64,000 bases of DNA. Source: Pseudomonas indica NBRC 103045. GTDB lineage: Bacteria > Pseudomonadota > Gammaproteobacteria > Pseudomonadales > Pseudomonadaceae. The stretch covers positions 186,001 to 250,000 of the forward strand of contig NZ_BDAC01000006.1 in assembly GCF_002091635.1 (NCBI RefSeq). The letters are read 5' to 3'. This document shows positions 1 through 8,218 of the stretch, one piece after another. The notes under the pieces are model-generated. The model made no database searches. It had not been told where the DNA came from and saw only the letters and a list, made by a program, of their open reading frames with translations. Positions within the stretch are counted from its first letter, which is position 1, and each line of letters opens with the position of its first letter. Made by a program: the position numbers and the translations under genes.

Positions 1-1
1 G

Positions 2-139
2 GCGATCGGCCATATCCGTTTGCCCGAGCGTTGCGCCAACCTGTGTTTCGGCGGCCGCCAGGGCAATCGGCTGTTCATGGCGAGCAGTCACTCGCTCTAT
101 GCGCTGTACGTCAACACGCGCGGCGCCACGTTCGTCTGA
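2..139 (+). CDS. C-terminal end of an SMP-30/gluconolactonase-like protein (5' partial)
   Basis: Only the last 45 codons are in the window, in the frame starting at base 2 and ending at a TGA. The residues (GHIRLPERCANLCFGGRQG, then a NRLFMASSHSLYAL-type strand) resemble the last blades of SMP-30/gluconolactonase beta-propellers, where a Cys-Ala-Asn-Leu-x-Phe-Gly-Gly stretch is common. Such enzymes hydrolyse sugar lactones in the cytoplasm or periplasm. The substrate cannot be told from this fragment. Confidence 0.6.
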   Translation, partial: AIGHIRLPERCANLCFGGRQGNRLFMASSHSLYALYVNTRGATFV

Positions 140-462
140 GCGAGGGCGGGGCGGCCCGCTGGACCGCTCCGCTCTATCGGGGCCGTACTCTCGACGTCGT
201 TGGCGTACGACAGATGCGGCTCCCTGTTTCCCCATGGTGATTTCGATCCGTGCCGGCAGCCGCTCTGGCGCCGGCCGGGCATTATCGGCGCTTCGGTAAC
301 GCTTCGCAGAGGAGATGAGTATTCGTACGAAGAGTCGATGTGCGATGTGCCGCAGAGTTGAACAAGGTTCCGTGCAGCCATTGAAAAACACCGCTCCCAG
401 GGAGAAACCTCGCTCGGCCAGGCCGCCGGGCCTGATGTCATGAGTCGATCAGGGAGTAGTCA
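140..462. other. Intergenic stretch with no gene seen
   Basis: This 323-base gap lies between the SMP-30-like stop and the pectate lyase start. I see no open frame with a credible ribosome-binding site, no strong hairpin and no recognisable promoter. It presumably holds the pectate lyase promoter. Confidence 0.5.
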
Positions 463-1590
463 ATGAACAGAATGCATGCGATTGCCACAGGGGTGATGCT
501 GGCCTGCGGAACCATGGGGGTCCAGGCGGCGGATATCGCCCGCGAGGTCGCCAAGACCGGTTGGGCCACACAGAACGGTGGTACCCAGGGTGGCTCCGCT
601 GCCGCGACGGCGGATGTCTACACCGTCAGCACCGCTGCGCAATTGCGCACGGCCTTGAAGGCCTCGGCGGGTAGCGGCGGCCGCATCATCCGGATTTCCG
701 GGGTCATCGATGTCAGCGAAGGCAAGCCCTACACGACCACCGCCGAGATGAAGACCCGCGCCCGCCTGGATGTTCCGGCCAAGACGACCATCGTTGGCGT
801 GGGCACCAATGCGGAGATCCGCGACGGTTTCTTCATGATCCGCGCCAACAACGTGATCATGCGCAACCTGACCATCGAGAACCCCTGGGACCCGGTTCCC
901 GTGTGGGACCCGAACGACGGTTCGTCCGGCAAATGGAACTCGGAAATCGATGGCGTCACCATCAGCGGCGCCAGCAACGTCTGGCTCGATCACATGACCT
1001 TCACCGACGGTCGCCGCACCGACGATCAGGCGGGCTCCGCCAATGGCCAACTGATCCAGCATCATGATGGTGCGCTGGATATCAACAAGGGTGCGAATTA
1101 CGTCACGGTTTCCTACTCGGTGTTCAAGCAGCACGAGAAGAACATCCTGATCGGCTCCAGCGACAGCGCCTCGAGTACCGACGCCGGCAAGCTGAAGGTC
1201 ACCATCCACAACACCTTGTTCCAGGACTACAGCGAGCGCGGTCCGCGCGTGCGTTTCGGCCAGGTTCACACCTACAACAACTACCACACGGCCAGCCGCA
1301 GCTATCAGTACTACCGCTTCAGCTATGCGCAGGGCGTGGGTTACGAGTCGAAGATTCTGTCCGAGGCGAACGTCTTCGATATCCAGGGCGTGAAGAGCTG
1401 CATCGATATCGCCAAGGATTTCAAGGGTAAGGTCTTCCGCGACAACGGTTCCCTGCTGAACGGCGCGCCGCTGAGCTGCAGCTGGAATACCGCCATCGGC
1501 TGGACGCCGCCCTACACGGTCAACAAGCTGCAGGCGTCGGCGGTGATTTCCGATGTGCTGGCGAATGCCGGGGCCGGCAAGATCCAGTGA
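463..1590 (+). CDS. Secreted pectate lyase, polysaccharide lyase family 1
   Basis: This enzyme cleaves polygalacturonate by beta-elimination with calcium outside the cell. The 375-residue product starts with a signal peptide (basic start, hydrophobic 6-20, likely cut after VQA at 22). The PL1 right-handed beta-helix follows. Visible family marks are the vWiDH-type motif VWLDH (173-177), the acidic calcium-site region EIDG (161-164) and HDGALDIN (201-208), and the catalytic RxPxxR signature as RGPRVR (259-264), followed by VHTYNN. Length fits secreted Pel enzymes. Start chosen because it gives a complete signal peptide. The gene stands alone, with a strong hairpin just after its stop. A pectin lyase would normally lack this calcium-site pattern, so pectate lyase is favoured. 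Confidence 0.9.
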   Translation: MNRMHAIATGVMLACGTMGVQAADIAREVAKTGWATQNGGTQGGSAAATADVYTVSTAAQLRTALKASAGSGGRIIRISGVIDVSEGKPYTTTAEMKTRARLDVPAKTTIVGVGTNAEIRDGFFMIRANNVIMRNLTIENPWDPVPVWDPNDGSSGKWNSEIDGVTISGASNVWLDHMTFTDGRRTDDQAGSANGQLIQHHDGALDINKGANYVTVSYSVFKQHEKNILIGSSDSASSTDAGKLKVTIHNTLFQDYSERGPRVRFGQVHTYNNYHTASRSYQYYRFSYAQGVGYESKILSEANVFDIQGVKSCIDIAKDFKGKVFRDNGSLLNGAPLSCSWNTAIGWTPPYTVNKLQASAVISDVLANAGAGKIQ

Positions 1591-1597
1591 TCGCCGC

Positions 1598-1624
1598 GCG
1601 TGCCTCTTCGACGAAGAGGCACGC
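1598..1624 (+). terminator. Hairpin after the pectate lyase gene
   Basis: A perfect 13-base inverted repeat (GCGTGCCTCTTCG, a single A, then its complement) begins 8 bases after the pectate lyase stop. There is no U-tract, so it may protect or process the 3' end rather than terminate on its own. It also lies just past the stop of the small minus-strand gene at 1639..1779 and could serve both. Confidence 0.6.
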
Positions 1625-1638
1625 GTACTGCGCGAATG

Positions 1639-1779
1639 TCAGGCCAGGGGGCAGGCCAGTTGTATGTAACGCAAGGCCCCGCAGCGCAGACAGTGCTGCT
1701 CGAGAACATCTTCATTGCCCAGCCTGCATGGTGTTCCGTCACTCCACAGGCAGTCGGAAACAAGACAGCGGAATGTCAT
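1639..1779 (-). CDS. Small Cys-rich protein of 46 residues, possible zinc ribbon
   Basis: A minus-strand frame of 46 codons with an ATG at 1779 preceded six bases upstream by a full Shine-Dalgarno (GGGAGGAAGAG then ATG). The product reads MTFRCLVSDCLWSDGTPCRL, then GNEDVLEQHCLRCGALRYIQ, then LACPLA. It has cysteines at 5, 10, 18, 30, 33 and 43, including a CxxC with following Gly (CLRCG) typical of zinc-binding knuckles. It has no signal peptide or membrane segment. Pseudomonads carry several such short Cys-rich proteins of unknown role. I do not know its function. The SD and the ordered cysteines argue against a chance frame. Confidence 0.6.
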   Translation of the reverse strand: MTFRCLVSDCLWSDGTPCRLGNEDVLEQHCLRCGALRYIQLACPLA

Positions 1780-1991
1780 CTCTTCCTCCCACCGCAGCCA
1801 TGCTGCTCAGTCAGGTTAAGGGCGTGTCGGCCAGGCCGACCATTCGAGCGCCTTCTCTGATTCTGACTCGGGGGTGCTTCGGGCGGTTCCTGTTTCGCCG
1901 ATAAGGGGTAGGTGGCAACCCATTCGGCGATGTTGGCGGTTTTTGACTTCCGTTCGCTTCCAGTGTCGTTCTCTGGCCGACGCACGGCAGG

Positions 1992-2909
1992 CTAGAGTCC
2001 CCGGGCCCGCCAGACCTGATCGGCGCAGTGATGGAGAATGCCGTGGCGTCGGGCCAAGGCGGCACGGTCGGTGTCGTAGCCGCCGCCGATCACTCCCACC
2101 ACCGGGATGTCCCGTCCGAGGCAGTGATCGAGCACGGCGCGATCGCGTGCGGCAAGGCCGGCGTCGGTGAGGGCGAGGTAGCCCAGGGCATCGTCCCGGT
2201 GCACGTCGACGCCGGCGTCATAGAGCACGATATCCGGCTGGTAGAGCGGCAGCAGGTAGTTCAGCGCCTCGTCGACCACCTTCAGGTAATCCGCATCGCC
2301 CATGCCGCGCGGCAGGCCGATATCCCAGTCGCTGTCGGCCTTGCGCGCCGGGAAGTTCTGCTCGCAGTGCAGCGATACGGTGATGGCATCCGGTGTGTCG
2401 GCAAGGATGCGGGCGGTGCCGTCGCCCTGGTGCACGTCGCAATCGAAGATCAACACGCGTCCGGCCTGGCCGCTTTCCAGCAGGTAGCGGGCGATCACTG
2501 CCAAGTCGTTGAAAATGCAGAAGCCGGCCGGGTGATCGTAATGGGCATGGTGGGTGCCGCCGGCCAGATGGCAGGCCAGCCCGTGTTGCAGGGCCTGTTC
2601 GGCCGCCAGCAGCGAACCGCCCACTGCGCGCACGGTGCGCCGCGCCAGTTCCGGTGACCACGGCAGGCCGAGGCGGCGCAGTTCCTCGCGGCCGAGGGCG
2701 CCGCTGCAATAGCGCTCGATGTAGACCGGGTCGTGGGCCAGGGCGAGGATCTCCACCGGGCAGAGTTCCGGACGCAACAGCGCCTCGTCGCGGGTCAAAG
2801 CCGTATCCACCAGGTGGTCGCGCAGCAGGCGGAACTTCTCCATCGGAAAACGGTGCCCGGCCGGGAACGGCGGGCTGTAGTCGTCGTGATAGACGAGGGG
2901 TAGCGGCAT
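1992..2909 (-). CDS. Histone-deacetylase-superfamily hydrolase
   Basis: Zinc-dependent deacetylase of the HDAC/acetylpolyamine amidohydrolase superfamily, 305 residues from the ATG at 2909 (MPLPLVYHDDYSPPFPAGH). A longer frame upstream lacks a family-like N-terminus. Marks seen: paired histidines GGTHHAHYDH (about 118-126), the zinc-binding DCDVHQGDG (about 156-164), the second metal Asp in YDAGVDVHRDD, and the late GGGY loop. The short length and N-terminus resemble the bacterial class related to HDAC class IV rather than the roughly 340-residue acetylpolyamine hydrolases. The substrate in bacteria is unknown; acetylated lysine, polyamine or a short-chain amide are all possible. It is divergent from the GNAT acetyltransferase next door. 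Confidence 0.88.
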   Translation of the reverse strand: MPLPLVYHDDYSPPFPAGHRFPMEKFRLLRDHLVDTALTRDEALLRPELCPVEILALAHDPVYIERYCSGALGREELRRLGLPWSPELARRTVRAVGGSLLAAEQALQHGLACHLAGGTHHAHYDHPAGFCIFNDLAVIARYLLESGQAGRVLIFDCDVHQGDGTARILADTPDAITVSLHCEQNFPARKADSDWDIGLPRGMGDADYLKVVDEALNYLLPLYQPDIVLYDAGVDVHRDDALGYLALTDAGLAARDRAVLDHCLGRDIPVVGVIGGGYDTDRAALARRHGILHHCADQVWRARGL

Positions 2910-2974
2910 AATGCGATCCGGCTGGGGACGATGCGCAGGCAAGAGTAACCCAGGCCCCTGTTCATGAGGCATCC

Positions 2975-3541
2975 ATGGCTGACATCCTGACTTTGGAAAC
3001 ACCGCGCTTGCGGCTTCGTACCTGGTGCGATGAGGACCTCGCCGTGTTGGCGGCGATCAGCGCCGACCCGGAGGTGATGCGCCATTTCCCGGCACCTCTC
3101 GACCGTGACGAGGCGGCGGCCATGCTGCGGCGTATCCGCGATCACTTTGCGGCCCATGGCTTCGGGCTCTGGGCGCTGGAGCGCAAGGACGAGGGCCAGC
3201 TGATCGGATTCACCGGACTCGGCTGGACCGGTTTCGACGCGCACTTCACCCCGGCTGTCGAGATCGGTTGGCGGCTGGCCCGCGACCAGTGGGGCCAGGG
3301 TTTCGCCCGTGAAGCGGCGCTCGCCGCGTTGGCGGCGGGGTTCGAGCGGCTCGGGTTCGCCGAAATCGCTTCCTTCACCGCGTTGAGCAATCGGCGTTCG
3401 CAGCGGGTTATGCAGGCCATCGGCATGCACCGCGATCCGGCCGATGACTTCGATCACCCGAAACTGGCGGAGGGCCATCCGTTGCGTCGCCACCTGCTGT
3501 ACCGCCTGCGCCTGGACGAATGGCGGGAGCGCTGCCCATGA
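2975..3541 (+). CDS. GNAT-family N-acetyltransferase (RimJ/RimL type)
   Basis: Transfers acetyl from acetyl-CoA to an amine. The 188-residue product opens with the ETPRLRLRTWCDEDL strand typical of RimJ/RimL-type GNATs. It shows the acetyl-CoA loop region WGQGFAREAALAAL near residue 109 (Q/RxxGxG/A variant) and the late LSNRRSQRVMQAIGM helix that marks this subfamily. A GAGGC precedes the ATG by a few bases. The stop overlaps the next gene's start as ATGA, so the two are co-translated. The acceptor is unknown. It faces a deacetylase gene across a 65-base divergent gap, but a functional pairing is only a guess. Confidence 0.88.
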   Translation: MADILTLETPRLRLRTWCDEDLAVLAAISADPEVMRHFPAPLDRDEAAAMLRRIRDHFAAHGFGLWALERKDEGQLIGFTGLGWTGFDAHFTPAVEIGWRLARDQWGQGFAREAALAALAAGFERLGFAEIASFTALSNRRSQRVMQAIGMHRDPADDFDHPKLAEGHPLRRHLLYRLRLDEWRERCP

Positions 3542-5148
3542 CCGACCTCGATGCCGTGCGCGCCTACCATGCGCTCAGCAAGCACCACCCCGAGCGTTTC
3601 GCACCGGGGCCGGGCCGTCTCGATTGGGCGACCCAGCCGGCGCCGTTTCGCCGTTATGCCGGGGCGCGCCTGATCGAGCTGTGGCAGCGTCCGCTGGAGG
3701 AGTCACCGGCCTACGACGCGGTGTTCGCCGGCCCTTTGGGCAATCCGGCGCCGTTGAACCGCGCCAGCCTGTCCCAACTGCTCTACGACAGCCTGGCGCT
3801 GTCGGCCTGGAAGGAGGCGGGTGGCAGTCGCTGGGCGCTGCGGGTCAATCCCTCGTCCGGCAACCTGCATCCCACCGAGGCCTATCTCATGCTGCCACCG
3901 GGTGCGTTGGAGGAGCGGGGCCTGCTGGTGCACTACACCGCCGATGCACATGTCCTGGAAGTGCGTGCCGAACTACCTTCCGCCCTGGGCAACAGTCTGC
4001 ACACGGTGCTTTCGGCCGACGGCTGCCTGTTGGCGCTGGCCAGCATCCCCTGGCGCGAAGCCTGGAAATACGGCGAGCGCGCCTATCGCTACTGCCAGCA
4101 CGACCTCGGGCATGCCCTGGCGGCCTTGGCCATCGCCGCCAGCGCGCTGGGTTGGCAGGTGCGCCTGTTGCGCGGTGTGGCCGAGGCCGGGCTGGATGCG
4201 CCGTTCGGCCTCGACCGCGAGGGCTTCGCCGAAGCTGAGCACATCGATTGCCTGCTCTGGGTCGGCCCGGCTCAGGCGAACGAGCCCGTCTTGCCCCAGG
4301 CATTGCTGGATGGGCTGGCGGCGCTGGAGCTGGACGGCCGTCCGAACCGGCTGTCCCGTCAGTATCGCGAATGGCCCGAATTGGCGCGCGTCCACCCGCT
4401 GTGCCGCGCGCCGGCCCTGTCGCCGCTGAGTTGGGAGATGGCGCCCGGTTGCGCTTCGGCGGACAATCCCGGTCTGCCGTTGCGTCCCTTGCTGCATCGG
4501 CGCCGCAGCGCGCAAGCTATGGATGGGCGCGGCGGAATCGACGTCTCGCTGCTGCGCGCCTGGCTGGCCCGGCTATTGCCGGACCATTCGCCGGTGCCGT
4601 TCGCTGTGACCGGCGAACCCGCTCAGGTCGACCTGTTGCTGTTCGTCCACCGCGTTCAGGGCCTGGCGCCTGGCCTCTATTGGTTGAGCCGCAGCGGCCT
4701 GGACCCGGAGGCACTGGCCGAGGGGCTGCGCGAGGACTTCCTCTGGGAGCGGGCAGACGACGTGCTGCCGCTCTACCGCCTGCTGGAAGGCGATGCCCGT
4801 GGGCTGGCCGAATTTCTTTCCTGCGGCCAGGACATCGCCAGCGACGGCTGTCTCGCCGTGGCCATGCTGGCGCGTTTCGACGAGGCGCTGGAGGCTGGTG
4901 CCTGGCGTTATCCGCGGCTGTATTGGGAGTGCGGGCAGATTGGTCAGCTTTTGTATCTGGAGGCCGAGGCGGCGGGGCTTTCCGGTACCGGCATCGGCTG
5001 CTTTTTCGACGAAGCGGTGCACGAACTGCTCGGGCTTGCCGACAGCCGCTGGCAAAGCCTTTACCATTTCACAGTAGGCCGCGCGGTATGGGATGAGCGC
5101 TTGAGCACCTCGCCGGCCTATCCCGAACCACGCCTGCCGCCCGTCTGA
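3538..5148 (+). CDS. SagB/nitroreductase-family flavin oxidoreductase, two-domain
   Basis: FMN-dependent oxidoreductase of the SagB/ThcOx nitroreductase superfamily, 536 residues. Start is the ATG that overlaps the GNAT stop (ATGA). Two nitroreductase-like halves are visible. The first (about 60-250) has the family mark LRVNPSSGNLHPTEAYLM and, later, AYRYCQHDLGHALAALAIAA. The second (about 310-530) has LHRRRSAQAMDG, the RYPRLYWECGQIGQLLYLEA helix and GTGIGCFFDEAVHELLG. SagB relatives oxidise azolines in peptide antibiotics, but no precursor peptide, YcaO or SagC homologue is nearby. This therefore looks like a stand-alone housekeeping relative of unknown substrate. Confidence 0.82.
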   Translation: MTDLDAVRAYHALSKHHPERFAPGPGRLDWATQPAPFRRYAGARLIELWQRPLEESPAYDAVFAGPLGNPAPLNRASLSQLLYDSLALSAWKEAGGSRWALRVNPSSGNLHPTEAYLMLPPGALEERGLLVHYTADAHVLEVRAELPSALGNSLHTVLSADGCLLALASIPWREAWKYGERAYRYCQHDLGHALAALAIAASALGWQVRLLRGVAEAGLDAPFGLDREGFAEAEHIDCLLWVGPAQANEPVLPQALLDGLAALELDGRPNRLSRQYREWPELARVHPLCRAPALSPLSWEMAPGCASADNPGLPLRPLLHRRRSAQAMDGRGGIDVSLLRAWLARLLPDHSPVPFAVTGEPAQVDLLLFVHRVQGLAPGLYWLSRSGLDPEALAEGLREDFLWERADDVLPLYRLLEGDARGLAEFLSCGQDIASDGCLAVAMLARFDEALEAGAWRYPRLYWECGQIGQLLYLEAEAAGLSGTGIGCFFDEAVHELLGLADSRWQSLYHFTVGRAVWDERLSTSPAYPEPRLPPV

Positions 5149-5158
5149 GGAGAAATCA

Positions 5159-6031
5159 ATGAGTCAAGTTCTGGACGATCTGGTCGCCCTGTTGAGCCTG
5201 GAACCCATCGAGGAAAACCTGTTCCGCGGGGTCAGCCAGGACCTGGGCTTCCGCCAGCTCTTCGGCGGCCAGGTGCTCGGCCAGTGTGTTTCCGCCGCCA
5301 GCCAGACGGTGGAGGAAGCACGCCACGTACACTCCCTGCACGGCTACTTCCTGCGCCCCGGCGACGCGACCCTGCCGGTGGTCTACCAGGTCGACCGGGT
5401 GCGCGACGGCGGCAGCTTCAGCACCCGCAGGGTTACGGCCATCCAGAAAGGCAAGCCGATCTTCACTTGCAGCGCCTCCTTCCAGTACGACGAGGAAGGC
5501 TTCCATCACCAGCAGGCCGCCATGCCCGACGTTCCGGGGCCGGAGAACCTGAAATCGGAGACCGAGCTGGCGCGCTTGATCGCCGATCAGTTGCCGGAGC
5601 GCATGCGTGAGCGGGCGATCAGCGACAAGCCCATCGAGATCCGCCCGGTGACCGTCGCCAATCCCTTCGCCCCGGAGCCGGGCGAGCCGGTGAAGTACGT
5701 CTGGTTCCGTGCCGACGGTATGCTGCCGGACGAGCCGCAGTTGCATAAGTACCTGCTCGCCTATGCCTCCGACTTCAACCTGCTGACCACCTCGATGCTG
5801 CCCCACGGCGTGTCCGTGTGGCAGAAGTTCATGCAGGTCGCCAGTCTCGACCACGCGCTGTGGTTCCACGCCAACCTGCGCATGGACGACTGGCTGCTCT
5901 ACGCCATGGACAGTCCCTGGGCCGGCAATGCCCGGGGCTTCTCCCGCGGCAGCATTTACAACCGCGCCGGGCAGCTGGTCGCTTCGGTGGCCCAGGAAGG
6001 GCTGGTCCGTCTGCGCGAGGACTGGAAATGA
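5159..6031 (+). CDS. tesB: Acyl-CoA thioesterase II
   Basis: Hydrolyses medium- and long-chain acyl-CoA to free acid and CoA. The 290 residues match the E. coli TesB double-hotdog fold in length. The N-terminal hotdog has FRQLFGGQVLGQCVSAASQTV (about 24-44) and the C-terminal hotdog has ASLDHALWFH, carrying the catalytic Asp, then GFSRGSIYNRAGQLVASVAQ, carrying the Thr/Gln-type catalytic region (here Ser in the GxS/T position and Gln). SD AGGAG precedes the ATG. It starts 11 bases after the SagB-like gene, and its stop overlaps the HAD gene (ATGA), so all four genes from 2975 form one operon. Confidence 0.95.
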   Translation: MSQVLDDLVALLSLEPIEENLFRGVSQDLGFRQLFGGQVLGQCVSAASQTVEEARHVHSLHGYFLRPGDATLPVVYQVDRVRDGGSFSTRRVTAIQKGKPIFTCSASFQYDEEGFHHQQAAMPDVPGPENLKSETELARLIADQLPERMRERAISDKPIEIRPVTVANPFAPEPGEPVKYVWFRADGMLPDEPQLHKYLLAYASDFNLLTTSMLPHGVSVWQKFMQVASLDHALWFHANLRMDDWLLYAMDSPWAGNARGFSRGSIYNRAGQLVASVAQEGLVRLREDWK

Positions 6032-6624
6032 GGCTGAGCGAGGCCCGCCACTGGGTCTTCGACATGGATGGCACCCTGACCATCGCCGTGCACGATTTCC
6101 CGGCCATCCGCCGGGCGCTGGACATCCCGCCGGAGGACGACATCCTCCACCACCTCGCCGGCCTGCCGGCCACGGAGGCAGCGGCGAAACGCGCCTGGTT
6201 GCTGGAGCACGAACGCGAGCTGGCCTACGCCGCCCAGCCGGCTCCGGGCGCCGTTGAGCTGGTGCGCGCCCTGTGCGAACGGGGCTGCCGCCTCGGCGTG
6301 CTGACCCGCAATGCCCATGAGCTGGCGCTGGTGACGCTGGAGGCCATCGGTCTCGGCGACTGCTTCGCCAGCGCCGACATCCTCGGCCGCGACGAGGCTC
6401 CGCCGAAGCCGCATCCGGGCGGCCTGCTGCACCTGGCCGAATGCTGGGGCGTGGTGCCTGGCGAGCTGGTGATGGTCGGCGACTACCGCTTCGACCTCGA
6501 ATGCGCCCGCGCGGCTGGGGCCTTTAGTGTGCTGGTGAATCTGCCGGAAAATCCCTGGCCGGAATTGAGTGATGGGTTTGCGCGGGATTGTGGGGTGTTG
6601 AGGGGGATGCTGGGTGGGCTTTGA
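6028..6624 (+). CDS. HAD-superfamily phosphatase
   Basis: Phosphohydrolase of 198 residues with all HAD motifs: nucleophile FDMDGTLT (about 10-17), motif II VLTRNAH, motif III Lys in PPKPHPGG, and motif IV MVGDYRFDLECARAAG. The start is the ATG overlapping the tesB stop. It belongs to the PGP/beta-phosphoglucomutase-like group (helical cap after motif I). In P. aeruginosa a similar HAD gene also follows tesB (PA3942-PA3943, from memory). The substrate is unknown. Confidence 0.88.
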   Translation: MRLSEARHWVFDMDGTLTIAVHDFPAIRRALDIPPEDDILHHLAGLPATEAAAKRAWLLEHERELAYAAQPAPGAVELVRALCERGCRLGVLTRNAHELALVTLEAIGLGDCFASADILGRDEAPPKPHPGGLLHLAECWGVVPGELVMVGDYRFDLECARAAGAFSVLVNLPENPWPELSDGFARDCGVLRGMLGGL

Positions 6625-6651
6625 GCCTTGAGTTGGTGCTTGGCCACTTGG

Positions 6652-6675
6652 CCCTCTCCCATAAATGGGAGAGGG
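6652..6675. repeat. CCCTCTCCC palindrome, left copy
   Basis: A 24-base perfect palindrome: CCCTCTCCCAT, AA, then ATGGGAGAGGG. A second copy with the centre reversed lies at 6879..6902. The two together bracket about 200 bases. Confidence 0.85.
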
Positions 6676-6726
6676 GTGGTCCGATGTTCCGATCGTAAGT
6701 ATCAGACTCACCAGCAGGGCGATCTG

Positions 6727-6837
6727 CCGTTGCGACGACTGATTCGATATGAACCATTCGAGTTCGATACCAAGGCAGTGCAGTCGTATCTAGTGGCTAT
6801 TGAACTTGGCTATTTCGATGCATCAGGCAATCCGTAG
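6727..6837 (+). pseudogene. Possible gene remnant between two palindromes
   Basis: The only coding-like stretch between the two CCCTCTCCC palindromes. In one frame it reads LRRLIRYEPFEFDTKAVQSY and ends VAIELGYFDASGNP then TAG, with no ATG of its own after 6628. Base composition is visibly less GC-rich than flanking genes. It may be the tail of a lost gene, or chance. I cannot name a family. Confidence 0.25.
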
Positions 6838-6878
6838 CTCAGATGGGCATGTAACCACCAAGCAGCGCTGGCCAAGCT

Positions 6879-6902
6879 CCCTCTCCCATTTATGGGAGAG
6901 GG
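6879..6902. repeat. CCCTCTCCC palindrome, right copy
   Basis: Same 24-base palindrome as at 6652..6675, with centre TT instead of AA, i.e. its reverse complement. It is followed by a half-copy (GGGGAGAGGGG). It ends 17 bases before the stop of the DUF559 gene and would fold into a stable hairpin at that gene's 3' end. Confidence 0.85.
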
Positions 6903-6919
6903 CTGGGGAGAGGGGCTAT

Positions 6920-7261
6920 TCAGGGTTGCCAACCACCCTCCACGCTCAGGCGAATCCGCTCTAGCACCGCCTCGGTATCGCCCAACACCTCATGATTCCA
7001 AAAGCGCAGTACGTGAAAGCCGCGTTCCTGGAAATAGCGATCCCGAACCGCATCCGCGTTCGCCTGCAGTTGGTGCTGCCCACCATCCAGTTCGATGATG
7101 AGAAACCGCTCCAGGCAAACGAAGTCGACGATGTAGTGGCCCATCGGTTTCTGCCGCCTGAATTTGAGCCCGAGGAAACGGTGGGCGCGCAAGTGATGCC
7201 AGAGGCATTGCTCCGCATCGGTCATTCGACTGCGGAGGTCTTTGGCGTGGGAGAGTGTCAT
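6920..7261 (-). CDS. DUF559 endonuclease-like protein
   Basis: Small protein of 113 residues from the ATG at 7261 (MTLSHAKDLRSRMTDAEQCL). It belongs to the DUF559 family, related to very-short-patch repair (Vsr) and restriction endonuclease folds. Conserved features: the helix AKDLRSRMTDAEQCLWHHLR, FRRQKPMGHYIVDFVCLE (catalytic-type Asp in YIVDF), then LIIELDGGQHQ with ELDG/GxQH, and RFWNHEVL. The fold is expected to cut DNA, but function is not established for the family. It sits next to two CCCTCTCCC palindromes. No mobile enzyme is nearby. Confidence 0.85.
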   Translation of the reverse strand: MTLSHAKDLRSRMTDAEQCLWHHLRAHRFLGLKFRRQKPMGHYIVDFVCLERFLIIELDGGQHQLQANADAVRDRYFQERGFHVLRFWNHEVLGDTEAVLERIRLSVEGGWQP

Positions 7262-7332
7262 CGAGCGATCCCTGCTTCGTGAAAGAGCAGGGATTGTCGC
7301 TGCCTGGCCGAAAGATCGCTGTGACGTCGGCC

Positions 7333-8193
7333 TTAAAGCCGCGCCGCCTTGAAGGTATCGCACCGCCCCGGCGAGCCGCTGTCGAAGCCGGTCCGGAACC
7401 AGCGCACGCGCTGTTCCGAGGTGCCGTGGGTGAAGGAGTCGGGTACCACGCGGCCGCGCGCCTGTTGTTGCAGGCGGTCGTCGCCGATGGCGGTGGCGGC
7501 GTTGAGGGCTTCCTCCAGGTCGCCGGGCTCCATCCAGTCCAGGCGCCGCTGGGCGTGGTGGGCCCAGACGCCGGCCAGGCAGTCGGCCTGGAGTTCCTGG
7601 CGGACCAGCAGGCCGTTGGCGCCCTCGATGTTCTCGCCGCGCTGGCGGGCTGCGTTGACCTTGGCGGAGACGCCGAGCAGCGTCTGCACGTGATGCCCTA
7701 CTTCATGGGCGATCACGTAGGCCTGGGCGAAATCGCCGGCGGCGGCGAAGCGTTGTTCCAGTTCGCGGAAGAACCCCAGGTCCAGGTAGACCTGGCGGTC
7801 GCCGGGACAATAGAACGGACCGACCGCCGACGAGGCGAAGCCGCAGGCCGATTGCACGCCGCCGTCGAACAGCACCAGGCGGGGCTGCTGGTATTGGCCG
7901 CCGTTGGTGGCGAACAGTTGGCCCCAGGTGTCTTCGGTGTCGCCGAGAATGGCGCGGACGAAATCCACCTGTGGGTCGTCGCCGACCGGGCGGGTGGTCT
8001 GGCTGCTGACGGTCGCACCCTGCTGGTCGGCCAGTTGGCCAAGAATCTCCAGCGGGTTTTCGCCCAACAGCAGGCTGATTACCACCACCGCGGCGATGCC
8101 GCCGAGGCTCAGACCTCCGCCGACGCGCATGCCGCGGCCGCTGCCGCGGGCATCCACCAGATTGTCGCTGCGACGTGCTCTCTGCCAGCGCAT
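7333..8193 (-). CDS. ypfJ: YpfJ-family neutral zinc metallopeptidase
   Basis: Membrane-anchored putative zinc peptidase of 286 residues. The N-terminus is basic (MRWQRARRSDN), with a Gly-rich stretch and one transmembrane segment at about 29-42 (LSLGGIAAVVVISLLL). The zinc site is HEVGHH in AYVIAHEVGHHVQTLLG (about 176), preceded by FYCPGDRQVYLDLGFF, both signatures of this family. The C-terminus has WFRTGFDSGSPGRCDTF. Family function is not well defined. Confidence 0.9.
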   Translation of the reverse strand: MRWQRARRSDNLVDARGSGRGMRVGGGLSLGGIAAVVVISLLLGENPLEILGQLADQQGATVSSQTTRPVGDDPQVDFVRAILGDTEDTWGQLFATNGGQYQQPRLVLFDGGVQSACGFASSAVGPFYCPGDRQVYLDLGFFRELEQRFAAAGDFAQAYVIAHEVGHHVQTLLGVSAKVNAARQRGENIEGANGLLVRQELQADCLAGVWAHHAQRRLDWMEPGDLEEALNAATAIGDDRLQQQARGRVVPDSFTHGTSEQRVRWFRTGFDSGSPGRCDTFKAARL

Positions 8194-8218
8194 GGGTTTT
8201 CCCTCGAAAAGTGATGGG

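Noticed and set aside
6524-6757. Minus-strand 77-codon frame overlapping the HAD gene end
   Set aside because: Overlaps a well-supported gene and the palindrome; no SD.
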